The notes: generated by a model not told the origin, from the sequence alone. Numbered from the stretch's first letter, positions 45,834 through 57,446 are shown. The stretch: 64,000 bases of DNA from Symbiodinium natans (GCA_905221605.1 CAJNDS010002745.1:1559703-1623702), one strand, 5' to 3'. Numbers and translations are program-made.

Positions 45834-45989
45834 AGGCACAAAGACACAAAGGGTTTAGGGTTTAGGGTTTAGGGTTTAGGGTTTAGGGTTTACGGTTTAG
45901 GGTTTAGGGCTTAAGGTCAACTCAGGGCACGGCGGACCCCAAGCCCATAAAGCCGAAGCCAGAGTTGATGCAGAATTTTGTCTGGCATG

Positions 45990-46150
45990 GGCTTAGGGCT
46001 TAGGGCTTAGGGCTTAGGGCTTAGGGCTTAGGGCTTAGGGCTTAGGGCTTAGGGCTTAGGGCTTAGGGCTGAGGGCTGAGGGCTGAGGGCTTAGGGCTTA
46101 GGGCTTAGGGCTTAGGGCCTAGGGCTTAGGGCTTAGGGTTTAGGGGGCTC
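45990..46150 (+). repeat. CTTAGGG variant array
   Basis: About 20 CTTAGGG units with a small CTGAGGG block, the inverse orientation of the 19566-19935 variant. Confidence 0.94.
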
Positions 46151-46848
46151 AGGGTTTAGGGTTTAGGGCTTCGGGTTAGCAGCTAATCAACGTTATCGGC
46201 GGTTGTTGGCACACAAAACTTCAAGAACAAATGCCTCAATCGAGCCCCCCATCCCCCACCCACCCCGAAAGGCCCAAGAATTGATATCAAACTTTATACG
46301 GAATCATACGTACACCCGGCAGCTACTGTAATAGAACCCGACTTGCTAAACCCTGAACTAGGCCCTAAACCCGTAAACCCTAAACCTCTCTGCGGCCAGA
46401 ATTAACCCTCAAAGGCTCAAGCCCTCGAACTTAGAGACTGCTGCCGAGGTGCCAAAAATAAGCCCGTAGGGGGCCTGGGTCTCTTCGGGTAGTTTAGGGC
46501 TTACAGGGTTTAGGGTTTAGGGCTTATAGGGTTTAGGGTTTAAGGGTTTATAGGGTTTAGGGCTTAGGGCTTAGGGCTTAGCGCTTAGGGCTTAGGGCTT
46601 AGGGCTTTGGGCTTTGGGAAGGTTTAGGGCTTATAAGGTTCAGGGCTTCAATGATTATATAAGGTTTAGGGTTGAGATTTAGGGTTGGGAACAAAGAGAC
46701 TACGTGTGTATTCTTCAACACCTTGAGTGTAGGTTTTGGGCCATTGCTCTCCTCCAGCCCTTTACCAATACGGTCCCCAAACCTTGACGGTTTAGCGTTT
46801 AGGTTTTTGGCTTTAAGGCTCGGTCAATCCAAAATGCTCAGCCATACA

Positions 46849-46928
46849 TGACATGTAGCTTATCAGAGTTAGCCCTTAATCCCTTTGATGACATGTAGCT
46901 TATCAGAGTTAGCCTTTAATCCCTTTGA
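46849..46928 (+). repeat. 40-bp tandem duplication
   Basis: Two adjacent 40-bp copies with one C/T difference. Clearly recent. Confidence 0.92.
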
Positions 46929-47140
46929 ACAATATATATATATATATATGTATATGTATACGTATATTTTGTGAATCTTCATACACATATTGGGTCTCTT
47001 ATCAACCCAAATAAGAAAAAAGTACCAAAACAAAACAAACCCAACCTCGTCATTCATATATGGGGTAGTTCTCTTACTTAGGGTCCCTTTTTGAAGCCCC
47101 ATACATCGTACGGCAACCTTTAAAAAAGTGCCCCAAAAGG

Positions 47141-47279
47141 AACTAAACCCTAAACCCTAAACCCTAAACCCTAAACCCTAAACCCTAAACCCTAAACCCT
47201 AAACCCTAAACCCTAAACCCTAAACCCTAAGCCCTAAACCCTAAACCCTAAACCCTAAACCCTAAACCCTAAACCCTAA
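47141..47279 (-). repeat. CCCTAAA array
   Basis: About 19 units, one CCCTAAG. Confidence 0.95.
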
Positions 47280-47574
47280 CTTAGAGAGCTACACATATGA
47301 TTGGAAACAACCGCGGTTTACCTGCAGTTCGCTTCTTCATTGCGACTGCAAGTCTGCATGGAATGATGGGGGTTAGGGTTTAGGGTTTAGGGTTTGGCCC
47401 TTGGTATACGCCCTCCGCAACGGGTCTAGGAGTGGCGTTCTGCTCCAGTCAAGTGCAGTTTTTCTAAACCCTAAACCCTAATTTGCCCTAAACCTTGTAA
47501 ATCCTACACCAGAACCCTGCACCCTAAACCCCAAAGCCCAAACCCCAAGCCCTAAACCGAGTTAAACCCACCCG

Positions 47575-47682
47575 GGCCGCTCGTCCTGACGGCATCGCTG
47601 GTAGGGTTGGGGGGGAGCTAGGTACACTAAAATGCTCGCTGCAATGTACCTTGTGCAGTCCCTGCACACCTCAGTAGCCCCA
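47575..47682 (-). CDS. candidate exon, CxxC-containing
   Basis: Minus frame EVCRDCTRYIAASILVYLAP followed by a basic, Cys-containing end. A GAG or GCAG acceptor is possible. It lies between two CCCTAAA-type tracts. Confidence 0.33.
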
Positions 47683-48869
47683 GCCCCAAGAGAACCCTGA
47701 ACCCTAAACCCAAAACCCTCAACCCTAAAGCCTAAACCCTAAACCCAAAGGTACCAACGATTCAGATCAGCCCTTACGAGTTGACTTCAAACGTCCGCCG
47801 TTGCCAGAAGGAAGAGCCTTGATGGAGCGTACTCAAGATAAGCCCCCCTAAACCCTGAATCCTCAACCCTGAGCCCTAAGCCCTAAACCCTAAACTCCAA
47901 CTACCCGAACTGAACCCTGAACCCTAAACCCTAAACCCTAAACCCTAAACCCCAAACCCTAAACCCTAAACCCTAAACCCTACACCTCAAACTGTGATAC
48001 CGGAACCCCTACAAGCGCCCGAAGCCCGAAACTCTTAAAGCCCTGCTTGGGTGTTCATGGGTACTTGTACGGTTTAGGGTTTAGGGTTTAGGGTTTAGGG
48101 TTGAGGGTTTTGTTTCAGAGCTTAGGCTTCATGGTAGCCCTAAGGCTCCAAGGACTCTCCCTTAAGGGTTGCTGGGCCCAAAGGCATGATTTTATAAGGT
48201 TTTCGGGATATTTTGAGCCTAATGGAGTAGGAAACAAGTAGGGTAGCTATGGATCGAACCCAATTTGGGGTACTTCTAACAACTACTTATGTATATATAT
48301 ATATATGGCACCCATGAACCTCCAAGCTGAAGATCAGAGGCATCCTTTTGTTTAGGGTTTAGGGCTTAGGGTCTTAGAGTCTTGGGAGGAGGAGGAGGGT
48401 TATCTGTAGTTCCTTGAGAGCCTGTTATCTTGCAGATTCGGATATGAAGAAATGCAAAAACAGGGACTACTTAATAGGCTTAAAAAAACTTAAACAGCCC
48501 CAGGCGCAAACCTTTAACCCTTAAACCCTAAACCCTTAAACCCCGAAGCCACACCATCGAGAGCCTGAAGCTTGTTCGCCCAACTTCTGAGTGCTCACGG
48601 CTCAATCAGGGGATTTAGGGTCTAGGGTTTAGGGTTATAAACCCTCAACGGGCAAGCTTCTAAGGTCCTCCTGAAAGTCCCCTGTGCAGATCCTTTTAGA
48701 ATGCGGGCCGTGTAGGCTATACAGTACGACTAACAACCTACATAAGCCTGGCATGAGACGTGTACTTGCTAGACCCCAAACCCTAAACCCTGAACCCTGA
48801 ACCCTGAACCCTGAACGCTAAACCCTGAACCCTGAACCCCTAACCCTAAACCCTAAACCCTAAACAGCT

Positions 48870-48965
48870 TCTCTGTTGGGACAAGTGGCCCAAAGATGAG
48901 CACGATGAACAGGAGAACGACAGTATTGCTAGAGCCCTGCACGGTGATTCTCAGCCAGTCCACCT
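48870..48965 (-). CDS. candidate exon, transmembrane segment
   Basis: Reads VDWLRITVQGSSNTVVLLFI and then VLIFGPLVPTEKL, giving a polar stretch followed by about 16 strongly hydrophobic residues. That is the shape of an ectodomain entering the membrane. A CTGAG acceptor is present. The downstream array begins right after the frame. Confidence 0.47.
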
Positions 48966-49104
48966 CAGGTTAAGGGGCTTTAAGGGCTTACGTAAGGTTT
49001 ACCAGCATCCCCCGTTCAGGGTTTGGGGTTTAAGGTTTAGGTCTGGGGTTTAGGGTTTAATTGGTGTCTTAGGGATGTAGGGTTGGGGTTTGGGGTGTCT
49101 CAAT

Positions 49105-49195
49105 GAGTGGGCGCACTGGTGCTAAAAGCACCCAGGCGCGCGCCCCGAGCTGCAAAAGCCCACCCCGCTGGCTCTCCACCCTCGCCTTAACCTCT
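49105..49195 (-). CDS. candidate exon
   Basis: Minus frame KARVESQRGGLLQLGARAWV and a hydrophobic end, GC-biased. It sits beside a 43-bp tandem duplication (49200-49287). No clear splice consensus. Confidence 0.28.
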
Positions 49196-49199
49196 ACGG

Positions 49200-49287
49200 G
49201 TTTAGGGTTCCTTTTTAACTCTGATCGTGCTTTGTTCTATAGGTTTAGGGTTCTTTTTAACTCTGATCGTGCTTTTGTTATTTTCCT
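49200..49287 (+). repeat. about 43-bp tandem duplication starting with TTTAGGGTTC
   Basis: CTTTTTAACTCTGATCGTGC recurs after 44 bp. A single TTTAGGG is part of the duplicated unit. Confidence 0.85.
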
Positions 49288-49373
49288 CTAATGGTTGGGT
49301 CTAGAAGCTCGGCATCGATGCAGATCAATTACGCGCAAGTTCGCAGCCCAATGGCGTTGCAAGGGATGATGTC

Positions 49374-49898
49374 ATGTCCATCATTCGGAAAGCCAAAACG
49401 TCAGGTTTGGGATTGGGGTTGGCTGCCGCCTTCGCCTTGCTGCCGCCTTCACCGTTGCTGAAATTAAAGGGGCCTTGCTTTTCCGGGAATGGGCCAGAGA
49501 GGGCAGTGGCCTCCCAGCAGGCAGGGGCAGGGCCTATCAAAGCAGAGGGGGGTCTCTCAGGACACTCTTACCAGGCCGGGCTCCCAGGCTCCCTCTCAGG
49601 CGGGGCCGGGTCTCTGTCAAGGCAAAGCACCTGCCTGCCTGGACCTGGTCCACGGCCATGGCCGGAGGGGGCCTCCTCCCCGAGGAGGCTGCGCTTAGCT
49701 ACGCTTTGCCCCAAAAATTTGGGGTATCTTATAACCTGCCGTGTTACTCGCCAGCGACCTGCCGGGTCCCCCCCCGCGCAGCCCGTAGCTGCATACGGGA
49801 CTCGCTGCCAGCTGGAGGGCTTCTGGCTCAGGATCTCCCTCGCCTGCCGGCTTCGTCACGTTCGCCCTGCTCGACGGCCCTGGGCTCACTCAGTTTAG
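49374..49898. other. array-free GC-rich island, unassigned
   Basis: About 500 bp with no telomeric tract, rich in CCTCCC/GGCCGGG, and open in several frames on both strands (a 174-codon plus frame, a 64-codon minus frame). No motif was recognised and no frame has clearly better codon bias. It may be a larger exon, a CpG-like region or an inserted element. Confidence 0.3.
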
Positions 49899-50765
49899 GG
49901 GCTTAAGGTGCAAGGTTTGGGGGTTTAGGGTTTGGGGGTTTAGGGTTTTAGGGTTTTAGGGTTTTTAGGGTGTTAGGGTTTCAGGGTTGAGGGTTTCAGG
50001 GTTGAAGGTTTCAGGGTTTTTGGTTTTAGGGTTTTAGGGTTCTTAGGGTTTAGGGATGTTTAGAGGGTCTAGGGTGCAGGGTGAGCCATCGGTGGGGAGC
50101 TCCATGGATGGTTCTCCCCTTCAAGGGTTCCAGCTAGGGGTGTATGGGTCAACGTTTAGGGTTTAGGATTTCGCGGTGTGGCGTTCTCACTTCGGTCCCG
50201 TTCGCCTTCCTCAAGTGCAGGACGTTGGGGCTAAGGGGTTTAGGGTTTTAGGGTTCTTGCGTTTTGGAATGCGTTTAGAGTGGTCTTTGAGTGCGTTTTC
50301 CCTGGGTCAAGTGGTCTTGGAGTTTCTTACGCTGTTTGGGGTCTACATTGACCCTCTGAGTGATTTCTCCCGATATGGCACCCCTACAATCAGAACCCCG
50401 AAAAGGACCCGAATTTGAAAAACTGCCCTATTTGGAGGTTGATGGGTACTTAGCTAGGGCTAGGATGGCCCTGAAAACCTTCTTTAACATATTCTGAATA
50501 CGATCCTCTTGAACCGAATTAGGGACTTTATTTAAAGGGTTTTTTGGACCCAAAGGCCTTGTTGCAGAAGGTTTTTGGGGCTATTTTGAGCCTAAGGGGA
50601 AGAGCTTTCTCACTTGGGGTGTCGGGCGTAGGCGGGTTTAGGGTTCAGAACTTTCTCACTTTGGGGGGTGTAGGGCTTCGGAGGAGGGGTTTACGGACAA
50701 GGGCTCTAGGCATGAACTAGTGGTTATAGAACTTTTCTGGGGTCTTGGGCTTCGTGGTTAAAGAC

Positions 50766-50862
50766 CTTGGACTTAGCACGTCTCACAGAGGATCCGGCCT
50801 GATCTGGGTGCGGCAAGGTTTCGCAACTGACGATGTCCATGGCCAGTGCACCGTCTTTGTTA
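50766..50862 (-). CDS. candidate exon
   Basis: Minus frame NKDGALAMDIVSCETLPHPD and then a basic tail. The plus strand is open here too. Boundaries are tentative. Confidence 0.28.
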
Positions 50863-51629
50863 CCAGGGATAAGGAACATATAGGGGCCTTAATAATTAGA
50901 ATAGGGTTTTGGGGGTTACTAAACCCTGAACCCTAAACCCTAAACCCTAAACCCTGTATGTTAAAGGCTTATGCTGGTGCTTAGGGGGGGAAATTCGGGC
51001 AGCTTGATCCAAGAAGATCTCACCCAATGGGAGCAAAGCGGCCTGGAGGTTCCCTAAACACTAAACCCTACACCCCAAACCCTAAACCTAAACTACTAAG
51101 GGTATTGGGTTTAGGGTTTAGGGTCTAGGGTTTAGGGTTCAGGGTTTAGGGAGCCCTAAACCCCAGACCTGAAACCCTAAACCCCAAAGGGTCTTGGGTT
51201 TAGGGTTCAGGGCATTGGGTTCAAGGCGTTCGCGGGAATAAGGGAGCTTATTATAAGGGCATGAGGACATGCTGAGGCCCAATGGCTTTAGGGGGATTCA
51301 GGGCGTTTGGGGAGCTTAAGGGGGATGCAGGGTTTAGGGTTTAGGGATTAGAGTAGCTCTAATGGTTTAGGCGGCATGTGGGGGGGGGGGGGGGGTCGGG
51401 GGTGTTAGGCTGGAAGGTTGCAAGGTTAGGGTTTGGGGTTTGGGGTTTAGGTTTTCGGGTTAGCAAGCCCGAAACCCTAAACCCTAAACTCGAGATTTGG
51501 GGTTGAGATCGACACCACGTGGCTTTCTTCAATCTCTTCGATGGTATTGCAGGTACTCATGGGGTCCCCCCCCCCCCCTCAAGTCCTACCTCTGAAGCCC
51601 ATATCGGCCCGAAACTTCCCAACCCTGGC

Positions 51630-51714
51630 TAAACCCTAAACCCTAAACCCTAAACCCTAAACCCTAAACCCTAAACCCTAAACCCTAAACCCTAAACCCT
51701 AAACCCTAAACCCT
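51630..51714 (-). repeat. CCCTAAA array
   Basis: About 12 perfect units. Confidence 0.95.
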
Positions 51715-51827
51715 CCATCCTGGCTTGGGGTTTGGGGTTTTAAGGTTTTGGGTTTAGGGTTTCGGGTTTAGGGTTTAGGGCCTGACCTAAACCCTCAGCC
51801 CTCAGCCCAAATTCCTAAAGCCAGGAA

Positions 51828-51896
51828 ACCATCAGCCCCACGACGGAAACTCCGAATCCATCAGGCCCAAGATCCAAGACACTCGTGAGAACTTCC
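51828..51896 (-). CDS. candidate LRR-like exon
   Basis: Reads VLTSVLDLGPDGFGVSVVG after a CCAG/GAAG acceptor. LTSVLDLGPDGFG resembles the LxxLDLxxNxF core with one residue shift. Donor unresolved. Confidence 0.37.
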
Positions 51897-52289
51897 TGGT
51901 GCTTAAGGACGAGTCAGGGAGCAATTTAGGGTTTAGGGTTTAGGGTTTAGGGTTTAGGGTAATGGCCCGAACCCCAACACCTTGAAACAACCGAAGCCCC
52001 TGAAGTCCTAGTACTCGTAAGCTGAAAAACCCTTAAACCCTCAAACCCTCAAACCCTAAACCGTCAAAACCCTAGAAGTGGCCCTGAAGACCCAACCCCC
52101 CCCCCCCAAAAAAAAAAAAAAAAATAAAAATAAAATAATAATAATAAAATCAAGCCCTGGAAACCCTAAACCCTAAACCCTAAACCCTAAAACCTAAACC
52201 CTAAACCCTAAACCCTAAAACTCAAACCCTAAAACCTAAACCCTAAACCCGAATTAAACCCTAAACCCCCCCCCCCCTCTGGCAAACCC

Positions 52290-52385
52290 TCGGCCCGGCG
52301 CCGGATTTCGTTCGACTCCCTGGCCAACAGCCGAAGCAGGCTGCGCAGACCCAGGGATCCCAGTGGATTCCTTTAAGGCTTGAGC
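52290..52385 (-). CDS. candidate exon, leucine-rich helix
   Basis: Open minus frame with GSLGLRSLLRLLARESNEIR. Leucine spacing is compatible with an LRR flank or helical repeat, but no canonical LxxLxLxxN core is present. It follows the two clear LRR exons. Confidence 0.37.
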
Positions 52386-52984
52386 GCTTTTAGGGTTTAG
52401 GGTTTAGGGTTTAGGGATTAGGGTTTAGGGTTTAGGGTTTAGGGTTTGGGGTTTGGGGTTTCGGGTTTGGGGTTTAGGAAAACAGGGTTTAGAGCTTCGG
52501 GCTTAGGGTTCTAAGGGTCTAGGGGGTTTCTAGCTTCTGGCCCCCCGAAGTTTTTGGGGAGCCACCGACCCTAAGGTTTTCATACTTTGAGAGGGGGGGG
52601 GGGGTGTGTTTAGGGTTTAGGGGTTAGGGTTTAGGGTTTAGGGGTTTCGGGGGGGAGGAGGGGGGGGGGGGGGTAGGGCTTAGGGTTTATAGGGGGCTAG
52701 GGTTTCAGGTTTGGGGGTTAAAGGGGTAGCAACCGTCGTAGCTTCTGTGACGCCCTTCGGGTCAGAACAAGCTTGCGAGTGGAACCCTGAGGGAAGTTTG
52801 GGTGAAGGGCCCAAAAAACCTTCAACTCTCATGCCGACTCATGCCTGTCACGCCTATAATGAGTCCTAAACCCTATATCCCTATAACCCTATAACCCTAT
52901 AACCCCATAACCCCATAACCCTATAACCCTATAACCCTATAACCCTAGAACCCTACACCCTAAACCCTAAGCCTTAAACCGCAC

Positions 52985-53071
52985 CAAGGGTCTGTGCCAG
53001 GTTCAACTGCTTCATGGGCCGGTGATTCTCCAGCGCATCCTCCAAGACCAACGACGCCTTGAAGTCGATTC
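52985..53071 (-). CDS. candidate LRR exon, exactly 29 codons
   Basis: Bounded by a TGCACAG acceptor, itself preceded on the minus strand by a run of about 20 C, and a CTTG|GTGCGG donor. It is 87 nt with phase-1 junctions on both sides, and encodes LVLEDALENHRPMKQLNLAQ then T-L. The length equals one RI-type leucine-rich repeat, and the pattern (LxLEDAL...NxxMKQLNLAQ) matches that class. This is the best-defined exon in the window. Confidence 0.6.
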
Positions 53072-53252
53072 CTGTGCAGGGGGGGGGGGGGGGGGGGGCC
53101 TAGGGTTAAGGTTCAGGGTTTGGGTATTTGGGTTTAGGGTTTAGAGTGTGTAGCCCTAAACCCTGAACCCTAAGCCCTAAAACCTCAACCCTAAACCCTA
53201 GACCCTAAACCCTAAACCCCCGGTTTAGGGTTTACAGGGTATAGAAGGGTGC

Positions 53253-53329
53253 CGCCCAGCGTCGGTTGGCCGCAATGCTCAAGGAGGACAGCGTCCTGTT
53301 GTAGGCCAAGGCCTCCAGGAGCCTTTCAG
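53253..53329 (-). CDS. candidate LRR exon (ribonuclease-inhibitor type)
   Basis: Encodes ERLLEALAYNRTLSSLSIAA followed by N-R. The pattern ALAYNRTLSSLSIAANR fits the alpha-helix plus LxxLxLxxN core of RI/NLR-type leucine-rich repeats. The donor is probably a GC dinucleotide after the Asn-Arg codons. It adjoins the next LRR exon at 52985-53071. Confidence 0.55.
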
Positions 53330-54014
53330 TTGAGGGTTTGGGGGGGGGGGGGGGGGTTGGGTTTAGGGTTTAGGGTTGGGTTTGGGGTTTGGGGTTTAGG
53401 GTTTAGGGTTTAGGGTTTAGGGCTTGGGGTTTAGGGTTTAGGGTTTGGGGTTTAGGGTTTGAGGTTAGGGTTTAGGGTTTGGGGTTTATAGGGTTCAAAG
53501 TTTGGGGTTTAGGGCTCAGGGTTGAGGGTCTCCAAGTCTGCAGACTATCAAGCGTGTGCAGATATATATATATATATAGGTATATGTATATATATATATA
53601 TATGTATATGTATATGTAGTTCTCTAAATTAGGGTCCCTGATTTTTTAAGGGTGCCGTACTAACTATATGGGGACCCCAAAAGGGACAAGCTACCCGAGA
53701 ACAAACATGCATCTGCAATAATTATACATATACATGTGGTTTAGGGTTTAGGGTTTAGGGTTTAGGGCTTAGGGCTTAGGGTTTAGGATATACATATACT
53801 ATACATGTGGAACAAGGGGGTTGCAGATACCAGTAGTCGCTCTCATTTTGGTACCCGCCAGAAACCGCACCTGGACTGCAGTATACCCCGTATGAACGGG
53901 AAAGTGGTGCAGTTCCTTTTGGGATTAGGGCTTCGGGTCTGCGGTCTGTAGGGTTAAAGGTGTGGGGGTCTATAGGGGTTTAGGGTTTAGGGTTTAGGGT
54001 TTAGGGTTTAGGGT

Positions 54015-55211
54015 TTGGCAAGGACATTATTGATCATTGAAAAATGGGCCCCCCTGCACGGGGCTTGCTTCCATGTGGGAGCTTCAAAGACTGTACTTTT
54101 TCGTGTGGGAGGCTATGGTGAAATTTGCCCTATTTGGTTTCGCCCTAGGCCCCGTTCCGCCCCTGTGCGTCTTTGCCTTTGTGCCTCAGAGCATAATTGG
54201 CTGGGCTGGTTGTGGTCTACCGACGGTGGCGCCACCGAATCCCTACATGCTCGCCTTCGTGCTGCGTCTTCGCAACTGTGTGTTTTAGCTGGCCTGTGCA
54301 TTGAGGCTGCTCTTCCTTTACCGTTCGCAGCTGCACTTTTCGAAAGTAAGGTAGACGGGACTCTTAGAGTTGGGAGGTGGCTCTTCGCTGTCATGGCCCC
54401 GAATGCGGAGTCCGAGTTGAATACCGCGCAGGACAAGTGGGCGCGCACGCTGCTAGGTGTTCCACCTTGGAAGCCAGCGCACCTTGCTTCGTGGGAACTT
54501 GGCTGGCAGTTGTCAGGTTTTGCCCGTGCTGTGCTGGATGTTGCCTCTCGTCGGGCCCGCATCCAGTCATGGCCGCGGCAAGACTGGTACCGCCAGATGT
54601 TCTGTGAGGCTTCCAAATCACCTGCTTCTTGGGCTGCACGGAGCTTGAAGCTGCTCCAAGACTGGGGTATCCGAGATTTCAACGAAGGAAACATGTCGTT
54701 GGGGCTGCGCGCCTACAAAAACTATGTAAAGGACGCTCTGAAAGACATTTGCCTTGAGAAAACGAGGAGGGCTCTGATCCCTTCTACGGCACCGTGCATT
54801 AACAACGCTTTCCCCTCTAGAATGCCCAGACTGACGCTGCAGAACATTGTCCGAAGGCCAGCGACTTGGAATACCCTGCTTGCCACCAGAGCCATCAGCA
54901 GGCTAAGGCTAGACTTGCTGGTGCTCGGGTGCAAGGCGGACAAACCGTCAAGAGCGAGGGAAGTTCGATGCGTGTGCTGCGAGCGTCTCACTGTGGCGCC
55001 TCTAGCACACACGCTCCTGCGGTGCACTGCATGGAGTTCCTTCAGATCCCCCAGGCAGCTATGGGAGCATGCTTCACTCCAGGAAATTCTATGCCTGGAA
55101 CCAGAAGCAGAAGGCTTCGAACAGCTCGCCTGTATGGCCCTCGCCATTCAGGAACATGTGAAATCCTTCTGGGCGGCGCGGCCTGGAGCTTTGCGACGAA
55201 TGTGGCCGTGA
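54015..55211 (+). pseudogene. C-terminal fragment of LINE reverse-transcriptase polyprotein
   Basis: This is the longest non-repetitive frame in the window (398 codons, ending in TGA). It has no real start: the frame opens with TTG at the array edge. Features resemble the region after the reverse transcriptase core in dinoflagellate and other LINE ORF2 proteins. There is a thumb-like stretch with W-A-R-T-L-L-G after about residue 140, many tryptophans and arginines, and a terminal zinc-knuckle-like motif with C319, C322, H332 and C337 (CxxC then HxxxxC). The catalytic RT palm and the endonuclease are absent, so it cannot act on its own. Codon use is GC-rich like the candidate exons. The family assignment is from motif memory only. 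Confidence 0.65.
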
Positions 55212-55255
55212 CTTTGTTGATGGCAGAGGTCATAAATGTCATCATTCGCTCTGTG

Positions 55256-55725
<470 letters not shown>

Positions 55726-55765
55726 CTCTCGAATCCTGGCCGGCTGACCGAATTGTTGCTTGCAC

Positions 55766-55857
55766 CTTCTTGCTGAGCAACGGGGCACACTCTTGTGTGC
55801 TTCCCGCCAGCAGGATGCCGGGAGTGTTAATGTTGACCCGGAACGCAACCCCACGGT
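55766..55857 (-). CDS. candidate exon beside the LINE tail
   Basis: Encodes FRVNINTPGILLAGSTQECA and ends AAG|GTGCAAGC. The acceptor side is unclear. It lies immediately beyond the CT tail of the plus-strand LINE, so the LINE would sit in the intron that follows this exon. Confidence 0.42.
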
Positions 55858-56276
55858 GTGGACCAGGGTAACCAGCGTAACCAGCGTTTAGGGTTTAGGG
55901 TTTAGGGCAAGGGGCTGGGTCGTTCAGACAGGGTGTCTGAAGGCTCAAGGCTTCCAAGACTTTTGTTTGCTTCAGATTTTTCGCGCAAAAAACGGCTTTT
56001 TAGGGGCGTTGGGTGGACAAAACCCAGAAAAGAACCAGAATCAGACATACTTCCAGAACCACTCCAAACCCTAAACCTAGACCCCAACCCAAAACCCAAA
56101 ACCCTCAACCCGACACCCTATAAACCCTAAATCCTCAACCCCAAGCCCAAAGCCCTCATACCTTCAATCCCAAACCCTAGGCCCTAAACCCTAAAGTCTA
56201 AACCCTAAACCCTAAACCCTAAACCCTAAACCCTAAACCCTATAGACCCTAAACCCTAGACCCTAAAGTGCTGTTG

Positions 56277-56357
56277 GGCCGCTCTGCGATAGAGGAGTCG
56301 CTGGCCCCCACCACGCTGGAGGTGGAGTCCAAGTAGAGCTTGGAAAGCTTGGAGCCC
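56277..56357 (-). CDS. candidate exon
   Basis: A TTCAACAG acceptor is followed by GSKLSKLYLDSTSSVVGASD and a polar end, with a very strong C/G third-position bias. It sits between a CCCTAAA array (left) and a TTTAGGG array (right). Confidence 0.47.
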
Positions 56358-56662
56358 CTGTTGAAGAGGGTTTAGGGCTTAGGGTTTAGGGTTTGGGGTT
56401 TAGGGTTCAGGGTTTAAGGTTGAATTGGGGTTTAGGGCTTAGGAAAGGCATTGAGGCTTGGGGCTTAGGATTTACGATTAAAGAGGGTTTTGGGAGCCTC
56501 TGTCAAAAAAGGACTTTGGGGTTTTTGTGTTTGGGCGGGGGGGGGGGGGGTAACCCTTCCTCAAAAGGGTTGAATGGTTTGAACGTGGGCTCCCTTTTTT
56601 GGGATCTAGTACGAACCATAGACGCCTCATGGTTTTAGGGCTAATGGTTTCTAGAGTTTAGG

Positions 56663-56760
56663 TTGGGATGTTTCCCCATCAACTAACAGTCCTTAATGGG
56701 GATAGTAAGGGGTACCCGAATCCCTGTTTAGGCATGTTAGTATAAGGGGAAACATCCCAA
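56663..56760. mobile_element. MITE family B, copy 1
   Basis: 98-bp inverted-repeat element with ends TTGGGATGTTTCCCC and GGGGAAACATCCCAA, and inner arms around CTAACAGTCCTTA. Confidence 0.7.
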
Positions 56761-56796
56761 AGTTTGGGGCTTAGGGTTTGGGTTGTAGGGTTACAC

Positions 56797-56885
56797 CGAA
56801 CAGGCCTTCAGGATGCTGTGAGAGTTTCGGGCGTTTGGCTCAGGCGTACTGGAGACTGGCTTGGCCTTCCCGTTGTGGATCATGG
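56797..56885 (-). CDS. candidate exon, polar linker
   Basis: Reads MIHNGKAKPVSSTPEPNARN and continues to a cysteine before a TCG|GTGTAA donor. Ser/Pro/Asn-rich, so likely disordered. The ATG at the upstream end could be internal. Confidence 0.38.
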
Positions 56886-57005
56886 AAAGTAGGAAGGGTC
56901 GTTGGGCTTACGGCTCGAAGGGCATTAGCTAGGGTTTACGGGCCGATAGGGTTAAGGGTTTAGGATTCATGTCGATTTTCGGGGCTTGGGGTTTCGGGCA
57001 AGAAA

Positions 57006-57061
57006 AGGTTGCGCCTCGTCTGTACGAGCTGCTTGCCCATCTGCTGAAACTCCTGCGTGCT
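57006..57061 (-). CDS. candidate exon with clean acceptor
   Basis: A TTGCTTCCAG acceptor with a pyrimidine run leads into STQEFQQMGKQLVQTRRNLF, a polar helical segment. Donor unresolved. Confidence 0.42.
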
Positions 57062-57229
57062 CTGGAAGCAACCCAAAACCACTAATATAGGGCCTTTAAT
57101 AATTGGGGTTTCTCTAGTCTATTTAAAAGGGAACATAAGGGAACGCTATTAGTAATTCCTCCGATCTCTATAGCAAGCTTTAGACCCCTAAAACCCACGA
57201 AACTTATGTAGAAACACGCAGACATATGC

Positions 57230-57380
57230 TACTATTTGCTTAAGAACCCCAAGAGAATAAAAAACTATAATCCCTATATTTCCCTGAATAAGGAAGAATA
57301 TTGTTGATTCTTAAGCTAAACCCTAAACCCTAAACCCTTAATAAGGAAGAATATTGTTGATTCTTAAGCAATTAGTAGTA
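57230..57380. mobile_element. MITE family D, copy 1, split by CCCTAAA insertion
   Basis: Left end TACTATTTGCTTAAGAACCC, right end TTCTTAAGCAATTAGTAGTA. The right arm contains a 23-bp CCCTAAA insertion (57317-57339) flanked by a perfect 30-bp direct duplication. Confidence 0.7.
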
Positions 57381-57446
57381 TGGCATTCGGAGAGCTGGGG
57401 CTCAACGCGTGAGCGTGCCAGCCGGGACGTCCGAGCCATGCGCTTC
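57378..57446 (-). CDS. candidate exon, basic
   Basis: Minus frame KRMARTSRLARSRVEPQLSE with GC-biased codons. It lies between the CCCTAAA insertion at 57317 and a TTTAGGG-type tract. Splice borders are not obvious. Confidence 0.3.
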
